Shown here: positions 7,630 through 16,395 of the stretch, piece after piece
How positions within the stretch are numbered: position 1 is the first letter of the stretch
How the letters are laid out: every line of letters begins with the position of its first letter
Source: Lysobacter sp. A03
GTDB taxonomy: Bacteria; Pseudomonadota; Gammaproteobacteria; Xanthomonadales; Xanthomonadaceae
Direction: 5' to 3'
Assembly: GCF_000855665.1 (NCBI RefSeq)
Contig: NZ_JXSS01000116.1
Span: forward strand, 1-63,940
Length of the DNA stretch: 63,940 nt
Translations under genes and position numbers: made by a program
The notes under the pieces: model-generated
What the model was told of the DNA's origin: nothing
Database searches by the model: none
What the model saw: only the letters and a program-made list of their open reading frames with translations

Positions 7630-8979
7630 TCAGACCACTCCCTGCGCCAGCATTGAATCGGCGACCCGTACGAAACCCGCGACGTTGGCGCCGTCCAGGT
7701 AGCTCAACGTATCGCCCTTGTGCATGCCGTGCTCGACACAGGCGGCGTGAATGCCCTTCATGATCTGGTGCAGGCGCAGGTCCACCTCCTCGGCGGTCCA
7801 GCACAGGCGAGCGGCGTTCTGGCTCATCTCCAGCCCCGAGGTGGCGACGCCGCCGGCGTTGCTCGCCTTGCCAGGCGCGTAGAGCACACCGGCCTCTTCA
7901 AACGCCCTTGCAGCATCCAGCGAGGACGGCATGTTCGCGCCTTCCGCCACACAGATAACGCCGTTGCGGATCAGCAGCTGGGCGTCGTCGATGTCGATCT
8001 CGTTCTGGGTCGCACATGGCAGGGCGACATCCACTGGCACGCCCCACGGGCGGATGTCGGGCACGAAGCGTGCACCGATGCGCTCGGCGTACTCGCTGAC
8101 ACGGCCGTACTGCTCGTTCTTGATGTCCATCAGCTCGGCCAGCTTTTCAGGGGTGAAGCCCTCATCGTCGATCACGGTGCCGCCCGAGTCGGAAACGGTG
8201 ACCACCCTGGCACCCAGCTCCATGGCCTTTTCGATGGCGTACTGGGCGACGTTGCCCGCACCCGACACGGACACCCGCAGGCCATCCAGGGACGCACCCT
8301 TGCGCGCCAGCATCTCCTCGACGAAATAGACGGTGCCGTAGCCGGTGGCCTGAGGACGGATCAGCGAGCCACCGTGCGAGAGTCCCTTGCCGGTAAATAC
8401 ACAGTCGGCACGGTTGCCGAGCTTTTTCATCATCCCCACCATGAAGCCGATCTCGCGGCTGCCCACACCGATGTCGCCGGCCGGGATGTCGGTATTGGCA
8501 CCGATGTGCCGGAACAGCTCGGTGATGAAGGCCTGACAGAACCGCATGATCTCGAACGGGCTCTTGCCCTTGGGATTGAAATCCGAGCCGCCCTTGGCGC
8601 CGCCCATGGGCAACGTCGTCAGCGCGTTCTTGAAGGTCTGCTCGAAGGCGAGGAATTTCAGTACCGAGAGGTTGACCGAGGGGTGGAAACGCAGGCCACC
8701 CTTGAAGGGGCCCAACGCGAAGCTGTGCTGGACACGGTAGCCGCGGTTGACCTGCACCTGGCCCTGATCATCCACCCACGGAACCCGGAAGATGATCGTC
8801 CGCTCCGGCTCGACCATCCGCTCCAGCAATCCGTAGCGCGCATATTTCGGGTGGATCTCGATAAACGGCCAGATGCTCTCCACCACCTCGGTGACAGCCT
8901 GCAGGAACTCGGGTTCACTGGGGTTGCGGTCGGCGACGTAGGCGAGAAAATCGCCTGCGGACTGATACTTATTGGCCAT
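7630..8979 (-). CDS. gdhA: NADP-type glutamate dehydrogenase
   Basis: 449 aa, the normal length of hexameric small GDH. Motifs are GPFKGGLRFHPSVN (substrate-binding lysine), LPMGGAKGGSDFNPKGKS (catalytic-lysine region), DIPAGDIGVGSREIGFM, and the Rossmann GAGNVAQYA about residue 240. It interconverts 2-oxoglutarate plus ammonium and glutamate. The NADPH preference is inferred from similarity to the E. coli-type enzyme. A second in-frame ATG lies 6 bp upstream (8985); the SD is weak for both. Convergent with mgtC. The window also encodes a large NAD-type GDH near 39-44 kb, so assimilatory and catabolic enzymes coexist. Confidence 0.95.
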   Translation of the reverse strand: MANKYQSAGDFLAYVADRNPSEPEFLQAVTEVVESIWPFIEIHPKYARYGLLERMVEPERTIIFRVPWVDDQGQVQVNRGYRVQHSFALGPFKGGLRFHPSVNLSVLKFLAFEQTFKNALTTLPMGGAKGGSDFNPKGKSPFEIMRFCQAFITELFRHIGANTDIPAGDIGVGSREIGFMVGMMKKLGNRADCVFTGKGLSHGGSLIRPQATGYGTVYFVEEMLARKGASLDGLRVSVSGAGNVAQYAIEKAMELGARVVTVSDSGGTVIDDEGFTPEKLAELMDIKNEQYGRVSEYAERIGARFVPDIRPWGVPVDVALPCATQNEIDIDDAQLLIRNGVICVAEGANMPSSLDAARAFEEAGVLYAPGKASNAGGVATSGLEMSQNAARLCWTAEEVDLRLHQIMKGIHAACVEHGMHKGDTLSYLDGANVAGFVRVADSMLAQGVV

Positions 8980-9054
8980 TGGCATTCCGTGAAAGGAGTC
9001 GATTCATGCTGCACCGCACCACGCACGGCTGTCAATCTTTGTCCGTACAAACAA

Positions 9055-9084
9055 TAAAAAACGGGCCCCGAGGGGCCCGTTTTC
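9055..9084 (-). terminator. Bidirectional-looking terminator after OmpA-like gene
   Basis: A 9-bp palindromic stem ACGGGCCCC / GGGGCCCGT (9061-9080) is flanked by an A run on the left and a T run on the right. On the minus strand it follows the OmpA-like stop by about 25 nt and ends in a U run. Confidence 0.85.
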
Positions 9085-9106
9085 GTCAACCGGTGGTTAC
9101 GCGGCG

Positions 9107-9811
9107 TTACGAGCGCAGCGGCACCAGGGTCAGCTCGACCCGACGGTTCATCGCGCGGCCCGACTCGGTGTCGTTGCTGGCGACCGGGCGGGTCTTGCCC
9201 GCGCCGGTGATGATGAAGCGATCGCGCACCACGCCGCGCGACATCAGGTAGTTGCCCACCGACTCGGCGCGACGCACGGACAGGCCCTGATTGTAGGAAT
9301 CCGAACCGACGCTGTCGGTGTGGCCGGCCACCTCGATGATGGTCTGGTTGTACTCGCTCAGGGTACGCGCCAGGTTGTCCAGCACCGGGTAGAACTGCGG
9401 CTGCAGATCCGACTTGTCGAAGCCAAACGTGATGTTGTCGGGCATGTTCAGGGTGATGTTGTCGCCCTGACGGACGATATCGACGCCGGTACCGGCCATC
9501 TGGTCACGCAGGGCGCGCTCCTGACGGTCCTGGTAGTTGCCGATGGCGCCGCCGGCGAGGCCACCCACGCCCGCGCCCACCAGGGCGCGCTGACGACGCT
9601 CGGTGGCGTCACTACCACTCAGCAGGCCGGCGACGACGCCCGCGACGGCTCCGATGGCCGCGCCCTGCTTGGTCTTGGCGTTGGGATCCTGCGGCTGCTG
9701 CTGGCCGTAGGGGTCCTGTCCGCCGTAGTAGCCACCACCGGTGGTGGCACAACCGGCGAGCATCGCGCCCATGACAGCAGCGGCAAGAACGTATTTGGTC
9801 GGATTCTTCAT
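9107..9811 (-). CDS. OmpA-family peptidoglycan-associated lipoprotein (YiaD-like)
   Basis: 234 aa. Lipoprotein signal with lipobox LAGC, Cys at residue 21. A Gly/Tyr/Gln/Pro-rich linker (about 25-46) leads to a glycine-zipper segment about 50-92 (AAIGAVAGVVAGLLSG, ALVGAGVGGLAGGAIG) that may pack in or on the membrane. The OmpA C-terminal domain spans about 120-230, with IEVAGHTDSVGSDSYNQGLS and the Arg in RRAESV that bind diaminopimelate. It likely anchors the outer membrane to peptidoglycan. Single gene with its own terminator (9055-9084). Confidence 0.9.
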   Translation of the reverse strand: MKNPTKYVLAAAVMGAMLAGCATTGGGYYGGQDPYGQQQPQDPNAKTKQGAAIGAVAGVVAGLLSGSDATERRQRALVGAGVGGLAGGAIGNYQDRQERALRDQMAGTGVDIVRQGDNITLNMPDNITFGFDKSDLQPQFYPVLDNLARTLSEYNQTIIEVAGHTDSVGSDSYNQGLSVRRAESVGNYLMSRGVVRDRFIITGAGKTRPVASNDTESGRAMNRRVELTLVPLRS

Positions 9812-9931
9812 GAGCAGTGTCCTTTCGTTGGAATAACGTGGATAACGCGGTAACGCTACCCAGTCACCAGTATGAACGGGGTGACGACCGTCATTCCGTT
9901 CAGCTTCCGGCGGGAATTGACGTGACCGCCC

Positions 9932-11356
9932 TTACTCGAAGCTGCCGGCGGTGTCGTGCGAAAGGTTGTCGAAGCGCGTGTACTCGCCGAAGAATTTCAG
10001 CTTGATCGATCCGGTCGGGCCGTTTCGCTGCTTGCCGATGATGATCTCGGCCAGCCCCTTGTCCGGCGAGTTTTCCTTGTTGTAGTAGTCGTCGCGGTAA
10101 ATGAACATGATCACGTCCGCGTCCTGCTCGATGGCGCCCGATTCGCGCAGGTCGGCCATGACCGGACGCTTGTCGGTCCGCGTCTCCAGCGAGCGGTTGA
10201 GCTGCGAGAGCGCGATCACCGGGACGTTGAGCTCCTTGGCCAGGTGCTTCAGCGAGCGGGAGATCTCGGAGATCTCCGTCGCGCGGTTCTCGGTATTGCC
10301 CGGTACCGCCATCAACTGCAGGTAGTCGACCACCACCAGGCCCAGGTCGTGCTCGCGCTTGAGGCGGCGGGCCTTGGCCCGCAGCGAGTCGGGTGACAGG
10401 CCAGGCGTGTCGTCGATGAAGATCTTGGATTCCTTCAGCATCCGGATCGCGCTGGTGACCCTGCTCCAGTCCTCATCCTCCAGCTGTCCGGTACGCAGAC
10501 GCTGCGCATTGACCCGTCCGTTGGAGGAAATCAGGCGCAAGGCCAGCTGGCTGGCGGACATCTCCATCGAGAAGACCGCGACCGCCTTCTTGCTCTTGAT
10601 CGCCGCGTATTCGGCGATGTTGAGCGCCAGCGTGGTTTTACCCATGGCCGGCCGGGCCGCGAGGATCAGCAGGTCGGTCGGCTGCAGGCCGGCAGTCATC
10701 TCGTCCAGCTCGGTGTAGCCGGTGGACAGGCCCGTCACCGAGCCGCCGGCCGCGTAGCGCGTCTGGAGCACGTCGAACGCTTCCGAAAGCGCGGTGTTGA
10801 TCGCGGTGAAATCGGTGCGCCCGCGCGCGCCGGCCTCGGCGATCGCGAAAACCTGCTGCTCGGCGGCCGACAGGATCTCGCTGCTCTCGCGCCCTTCGGG
10901 CTGGAAGCCGTCATTGACGATGGTGGTACCGACCTCGATCAGCTTGCGCAGCACCGCCTTGTCGCGAACGATCTCGGCGTAGGCCTTGATGTTGGCGGCC
11001 GATGGCGTCGTGCTCGCCAGCTCGATCAGGTAAGCGCCACCGGCGACCTGCTCGCCCTCGCCCATCGACTCGAACCACTCGCCCAGCGTCACCGCGTCGA
11101 ATGGCCGGCTCTTCTCCGCAAGCTCGCGGATGGCCCGGAAGATCAGCTGATGGTCGCGGCGGTAGAAGTCGTGCTCGCCGATGCTGTCGCCGACGATGTC
11201 GTAGGCCTCGGGGGCGGGCATCAATCCACCAAGCACCGCCTGCTCCGCCTCGATCGACTGGGGCGGAACGCGCAGCTGGTCGAGCCGCTGGTCGGCGCGG
11301 CTCTCGAAGCGGGAATCACCGCGGTGTTCACCGCGGTAGCCGGGACGTGCACTCAT
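9932..11356 (-). CDS. dnaB: Replicative DNA helicase DnaB
   Basis: 474 aa from MSARPGYRGE, with AGGAA about 10 nt upstream; longer in-frame starts lack family sequence. N-terminal collar domain begins PPQSIEAEQAVLGGLM (about 31-46). RecA-like motor: Walker A ARPAMGKTT (K240), H1a FSMEMSASQLALR, Walker B VVVDYLQLM, arginine-finger region DLRESGAIEQDADVIMF. It unwinds DNA ahead of the replisome as a hexamer. Mid-protein LMPAPE replaces the common LMLAPE. Downstream of the rplI cluster on the same strand, as in many gammaproteobacteria, but with a 277-bp gap holding a terminator and a DnaA box. Confidence 0.97.
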   Translation of the reverse strand: MSARPGYRGEHRGDSRFESRADQRLDQLRVPPQSIEAEQAVLGGLMPAPEAYDIVGDSIGEHDFYRRDHQLIFRAIRELAEKSRPFDAVTLGEWFESMGEGEQVAGGAYLIELASTTPSAANIKAYAEIVRDKAVLRKLIEVGTTIVNDGFQPEGRESSEILSAAEQQVFAIAEAGARGRTDFTAINTALSEAFDVLQTRYAAGGSVTGLSTGYTELDEMTAGLQPTDLLILAARPAMGKTTLALNIAEYAAIKSKKAVAVFSMEMSASQLALRLISSNGRVNAQRLRTGQLEDEDWSRVTSAIRMLKESKIFIDDTPGLSPDSLRAKARRLKREHDLGLVVVDYLQLMAVPGNTENRATEISEISRSLKHLAKELNVPVIALSQLNRSLETRTDKRPVMADLRESGAIEQDADVIMFIYRDDYYNKENSPDKGLAEIIIGKQRNGPTGSIKLKFFGEYTRFDNLSHDTAGSFE

Positions 11357-11451
11357 CGAGGGGAAATTCCTGACAGGGGCCGCGCGTCGTGGTCGACGCG
11401 GGCCGAGCGCCCATCCTAGAGCCGGACGTGCGCGAGGGTTGCAGACAAGTC

Positions 11452-11460
11452 TGTGGATAA
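11452..11460. promoter_or_regulatory. Perfect DnaA-box sequence upstream of dnaB
   Basis: TGTGGATAA on the plus strand is the exact complement of the strict E. coli DnaA box TTATCCACA. It lies about 95 bp upstream of the dnaB start in the rplI-dnaB gap. A one-mismatch box (CGTGGATAA) occurs at 9838-9846 on the other side of dnaB. Function is inferred from sequence only; a single 9-mer can occur by chance. Confidence 0.45.
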
Positions 11461-11562
11461 CCGGTGGACAGCGCGGGACAACGTCCCACGAGCCTGTCCC
11501 CGCGGTGTCGCAGCCGGTGCGACGGCGACTGCCGATGTCCGCATCGATATCGCGGAAACACG

Positions 11563-11584
11563 AAAGGCACCTTGCGGTGCCCTT
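11563..11584 (-). terminator. Probable terminator of the rpsF-rpsR-rplI transcript
   Basis: On the minus strand AAGGGCACC-GCAA-GGTGCCTTT forms a stem of 6 strong plus 3 weaker pairs with a GNRA-type loop and a short U run, about 50 nt after the rplI stop. Confidence 0.55.
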
Positions 11585-11633
11585 CGCTTGGACCATCTGG
11601 CGGACCGGGCTGGACGCCCGGCCCCGGCCTTGA

Positions 11634-12086
11634 TCAGGCCAGCTCGCCTTCGACGATCACCGAAACGGTGCTCTCGACATCGGCGTGCAGGTGGATGACC
11701 ACCTCGTAGGTACCAGTGTGGCGGATGGCGCCCTCGCCCATGATCACCTCGGACTTCTCGACCGCGTAGCCGGCCTTGGTCAGCGCCTCGGCGACATCGC
11801 GGGTGGTCACCGAACCGTACAGCTTGCCTTCGGTGGACGCGTTGGCGCGGATGGTGATCTCGGCGCCTTCCAGCTTGGCCTGGCGGCTCTCGGCGTCGGC
11901 GTGCTGCTCCTTGGCCTTGGCTTCGTACTCGGCGCGGCGCGCCTCGAAGTCGGCCAGGTTGGCGGCGGTGGCCGGCGTGGCCTTGCCCTGCGGCACGAGG
12001 TAGTTGCGGCCGTAGCCGGGCTTGACGTCGACCTTGTCGCCGAGCTGGCCGAGGTTCTGCACGGCCTGGAGGAGGATCAGTTGCAT
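11634..12086 (-). CDS. rplI: 50S ribosomal protein L9
   Basis: 150 aa. Begins [20 protein letters not shown] with the RNA-binding N domain and the signature [14 protein letters not shown] long central helix rich in Ala/Glu/Lys (about 45-75) links to the C-terminal domain with [16 protein letters not shown]9 binds 23S rRNA near the L1 stalk. Last gene of the rpsF-rpsR-rplI set. Confidence 0.97.
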   Translation of the reverse strand: MQLILLQAVQNLGQLGDKVDVKPGYGRNYLVPQGKATPATAANLADFEARRAEYEAKAKEQHADAESRQAKLEGAEITIRANASTEGKLYGSVTTRDVAEALTKAGYAVEKSEVIMGEGAIRHTGTYEVVIHLHADVESTVSVIVEGELA

Positions 12087-12183
12087 GGTGTTGCTCCGTA
12101 TTCGTTAGCGGGGCGGAAGGCCCCGCAACTGTGGCTGTCCGAACGGGCGTGTGCCCTGGCCTCCGGTGAAGGAGGCGCCGGGA

Positions 12184-12414
12184 TCAGGCGTTGTGGTTGT
12201 CGGTGTACGGGATCAGCGCGAGGTAACGCGCGCGCTTGATCGCCGTGGCGAGCTGGCGCTGGTAGCGCGCCTTGGTGCCGGTGACGCGGCTGGGAACGAT
12301 CTTGCCGGTCTCGGTGATGTTCTGGCGCAGGGTGTTGAGATCCTTGTAATCGATCTCCTTCACGCCCTCGGCGGTGAACTTGCAGAACTTGCGGCGGCGG
12401 AAAAATTTGGACAT
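12184..12414 (-). CDS. rpsR: 30S ribosomal protein S18
   Basis: 76 aa, the standard length. [20 protein letters not shown] at the N terminus, then [21 protein letters not shown] and the conserved [20 protein letters not shown] block. S18 binds the 30S platform as a heterodimer with S6, whose gene lies just upstream. Confidence 0.97.
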   Translation of the reverse strand: MSKFFRRRKFCKFTAEGVKEIDYKDLNTLRQNITETGKIVPSRVTGTKARYQRQLATAIKRARYLALIPYTDNHNA

Positions 12415-12450
12415 GGGAATGCTGCTCCTGGAGGGGCGTGATCAGGCGGA

Positions 12451-12909
12451 TTAGGCGGCGTCGGACGAGTCTGCGTCGTCCTTGTCGGCGTCGGACTTGT
12501 CATCAGACTTGTCGTCGCCGTCGGTGTCGTCATCGTCACGACGACGACGCTCGCCCCGGTCGGAACGCTCCGGCTTGTCGCTCTTCTCGTCCTTGAACTT
12601 CATGATCAGGGACTGCTCGGTGTCTGCCTCGTCACGCTTGATCACCAGGTGGCGCAGGATCGCGTCGTTGAAGCGGAAGCTGTCGACCAGTTCGTTGAGG
12701 ACGGTCTGGCTGCACTCGATGTTCATGAGTACGTAGTGGGCCTTGACCAGGTTGGCGATCGGGTATGCCAGCTGACGGCGGCCCCAGTCTTCAAGACGGT
12801 GGACCTTGCCTTCGCCCGCTTCGATCACGCCCTTGTAGCGTTCGACCATGGCAGGCACCTGCTCGCTCTGGTCTGGATGGACCAGGAACACGATTTCGTA
12901 ATGACGCAT
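12451..12909 (-). CDS. rpsF: 30S ribosomal protein S6
   Basis: 152 aa. The S6 fold is complete in the first 100 residues ([44 protein letters not shown]). The C-terminal tail from about residue 105 is unusually long and very acidic (repeated DD, SDK, DAD), longer than the Glu-rich tail that RimK modifies in E. coli S6. First gene of the cluster, with a leader that may be autoregulated by S6:S18. Confidence 0.96.
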   Translation of the reverse strand: MRHYEIVFLVHPDQSEQVPAMVERYKGVIEAGEGKVHRLEDWGRRQLAYPIANLVKAHYVLMNIECSQTVLNELVDSFRFNDAILRHLVIKRDEADTEQSLIMKFKDEKSDKPERSDRGERRRRDDDDTDGDDKSDDKSDADKDDADSSDAA

Positions 12910-13039
12910 GTGTGGTGTCCTTGTGGATGTCGGTCTTGCGACCGGTCAGCCCCCCGGAACCGATATGGCACGGTGGGGCAAGGTTCCAACGGCAACGCCG
13001 AGGGAAGCCGCGAATTATCGCAGCTTTATCGCGTCGCAA
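12910..13039 (-). promoter_or_regulatory. rpsF 5' leader with GCAA-capped hairpin
   Basis: On the minus strand the leader contains GGTC-GCAA-GACC (12932-12943) about 25 nt before the rpsF start, flanked by CCGGGGGCTGACC and GACACCACAC. S6:S18 autoregulatory leaders are known in many bacteria. Whether the required motif is present needs a covariance-model search, so this is only a suggestion. Confidence 0.3.
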
Positions 13040-13054
13040 CCAGCTGGGTGGGGA

Positions 13055-13393
13055 TCAGGCCAGGTCGGCGGCGGTGGTGAAGCTCTCACCGCAGCCGCAT
13101 TCGGCGTTGGCATTCGGGTTGCGGAACATGAACTGGTCGCCGAGGCGGTGCTTGACCACGTCGATCTGGGTGCCGTCCACCTGTGGCAGGCTCAGCATGT
13201 CAACGTAGATTTTAACGCCGCCATCTTCAAACACGCTGTCGCCGGCGCGTTCGTCAGTTGCCAGATCGGCGAAGTGCTGCCAACCCGAACAGCCGGTTTT
13301 CTTGGCACCGAAGCGAAGGCCGATGGCGTCGGGCGCGTCGGCAAGGAATCGCTGGACGCGGGCAACCGCGGCGGGGGTAAGGGTAATGCTCAT
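13055..13393 (-). CDS. A-type Fe-S cluster carrier (IscA/ErpA/HesB family)
   Basis: 112 aa, start ATG with AGGAG 6 nt away. The three cluster-ligand cysteines fall at residues 35 (KTGCSGW), 99 and 101 (ECGCGESF), the same numbering as E. coli IscA. These proteins hold and pass Fe-S clusters or iron to apo-proteins. No isc or suf genes are adjacent, so it is a stand-alone carrier, consistent with an ErpA-like role; which paralogue it corresponds to cannot be decided here. Divergent from asnS. Confidence 0.9.
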   Translation of the reverse strand: MSITLTPAAVARVQRFLADAPDAIGLRFGAKKTGCSGWQHFADLATDERAGDSVFEDGGVKIYVDMLSLPQVDGTQIDVVKHRLGDQFMFRNPNANAECGCGESFTTAADLA

Positions 13394-13537
13394 GAAATCT
13401 CCTGCTGCGATGGGGCCATGATACCGGGGTGCGGCGACGGGGCCGGATCGGCGTTCACGCAAGCACTCCGGTAAACTCCAACGCTTTCAATATTGGCCCC
13501 TACAGGCAAGGATTCAAGGCATGACGGCGGTGCGAGC

Positions 13538-14938
<1,401 letters not shown>

Positions 14939-14966
14939 TGTCGAAAACCGCAAGAGGTGACCGCCG

Positions 14967-15272
14967 GTGATCCTGTTCTTCGCCCTGCTCTGCCTGGCGG
15001 CCGCGATCGCCGGCGCGACCGCGTTCGTGATCTTCTGGCCGCTGACGCTGGTGCACATGCGTGATCGCCAGCCGGAGTTGCTCGAGAACTTCGGACCCAG
15101 CGCCTTCATCAACCCGTCGGCGTGGGCGTGGCTGATGCGCGGCGGCTATCGGGCCGCGGGAGACCGCAACCTGAGCGGCCTGGCTGCGCCGGCAAGGATC
15201 TCCCTGCTGACCATCGTCGCCGGGCTGGTGAGCTCCGGCGTGCTGTACGCCATCGCGACGGTGATGCAATGA
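14967..15272 (+). CDS. Small two-helix membrane protein, unknown function
   Basis: 101 aa from a GTG start. Hydrophobic helix about 2-26 (ends FVIFWPLTLVHMRDRQPELL) and a second helix about 79-99; the 45-residue middle (FGPSAFINPSAWAWLMRGGY) is amphipathic and Trp/Tyr-rich. Its TGA stop overlaps the next ATG (ATGA at 15269-15272), so the two are translationally coupled. No family recognised; the layout resembles the universal-stress-protein-B-like small inner-membrane proteins, but the match is weak. Confidence 0.75.
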   Translation: MILFFALLCLAAAIAGATAFVIFWPLTLVHMRDRQPELLENFGPSAFINPSAWAWLMRGGYRAAGDRNLSGLAAPARISLLTIVAGLVSSGVLYAIATVMQ

Positions 15273-15568
15273 ACCACGACCAATGGTGGCTGGCGACGCT
15301 GGGGCGGACCATCGTCTGGGCGCGGCTGCGCGAGCTGGAAGCTGGCACCGCCGAAGTGCTCGACAGCGACGGCAACACCCTGGCCTACGACAGTTCTGAC
15401 TCGGCCAGGGCGGCGCTGATGGATGCCGAATTCGCCGCGCTCGACGGCATGGATACCGAGGACGCCGCCGAGCGCGGATTTGCGCTCGAGGAACTGGTGG
15501 TCCCCTACGCTGAAGACGATGACCGCCTGCGCGTGCTGATGGTGCAGTCGTTGCCGCGCGCCCACTGA
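15269..15568 (+). CDS. Conserved acidic hypothetical protein
   Basis: 99 aa (MNHDQWWLATLGRTIVWARL at the start), strongly acidic, no signal peptide or TM helix. The middle reads as a beta-hairpin (TAEVLDSDGNTLAYDS) followed by an acidic helix rich in Asp/Glu/Ala. Coupled by ATGA to the preceding membrane protein and 12 bp before the SDR gene. No recognised family. Codon use matches neighbours and the tight spacing supports it being a gene. Confidence 0.72.
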   Translation: MNHDQWWLATLGRTIVWARLRELEAGTAEVLDSDGNTLAYDSSDSARAALMDAEFAALDGMDTEDAAERGFALEELVVPYAEDDDRLRVLMVQSLPRAH

Positions 15569-15580
15569 CAGGAGAGCAAA

Positions 15581-16369
15581 TTGGACATCAACCTCATCGG
15601 CCGCCACGCCCTCGTGCGCGGTGCCTCGCAGGGGATCGGCCTGGCCACGGCGCAGGCGCTGGCCGCGCTGGGTGCGGACGTCACCATGGTCGCGCGCCGC
15701 GGCCAGCTGTTGCTGGAGCTGTCCGCGGAGCTGCCACGTCCGCACGCCTCGCAGGCTCACGGCTGGCTGGCGTGCGACTCGGACGACATCGACGCCCTCC
15801 AGTCCCAGGTGCAGGCGCTCGCTGCCGGCAAGCCTGTGCACATTCTGGTCAACAACAGCGGCGGCCCTCCACCGGGCACCGTCCAGGGCACGGATGTCGC
15901 CCAGTTCGAGACCGCGCTGCGCCAGCACCTGCTGGCCAACCACGTGGTCACCGAAGCGGTGATTCCGGGCATGGAACGCGACAGTTATGGCCGCATCGTC
16001 AACGTCATCTCGACCTCGGTGAAGGAGCCGATCAAGGGCCTCGGCGTGTCCAACACCACGCGCTGGGCCGTCGCCAGCTGGGCGAAGACGCTGGCCAACG
16101 AGCTCGCGCCGCACGGCATCACCGTCAACAACGTGCTGCCCGGCTCGACGCAGACGCCACGCATCGACCAGATCATCGAAACCACGATGGAGCGCACCGG
16201 CCGCAGCCGCGCCGAGGTCTTCAGCGAGATGGTCGCCGAGATCCCGATGGGCCGCTTCGCCCGGCCCGAGGAAACCGCAGCGGCCATCGCGTTTCTGTGC
16301 TCGCCCGCGGCGGCCTACATCACCGGGGTCAACCTGCCGGTGGACGGCGGCCGTACGCGCTCGTTGTGA
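15581..16369 (+). CDS. Short-chain dehydrogenase/reductase with atypical active site
   Basis: 262 aa from a TTG start with GGAG 7 nt upstream. Rossmann motif HALVRGASQGIGLATA; NNSGG replaces the usual NNAG; Ser in VNVISTSVKEP. At the YxxxK position the sequence is SNTTR (VSNTTRWAVASWAK), so both catalytic Tyr and Lys are replaced, a pattern seen in a subgroup of FabG-like SDRs. The C terminus has the standard ITGVNLPVDGG. It is 26 bp upstream of the aminomuconate semialdehyde dehydrogenase gene and probably belongs to the kynurenine operon. Its reaction is not evident; it may be a noncanonical reductase or a structural homologue. Confidence 0.85.
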   Translation: MDINLIGRHALVRGASQGIGLATAQALAALGADVTMVARRGQLLLELSAELPRPHASQAHGWLACDSDDIDALQSQVQALAAGKPVHILVNNSGGPPPGTVQGTDVAQFETALRQHLLANHVVTEAVIPGMERDSYGRIVNVISTSVKEPIKGLGVSNTTRWAVASWAKTLANELAPHGITVNNVLPGSTQTPRIDQIIETTMERTGRSRAEVFSEMVAEIPMGRFARPEETAAAIAFLCSPAAAYITGVNLPVDGGRTRSL

Positions 16370-16395
16370 CCGCGGTGCAGCGGTAAGCTTCCCGG

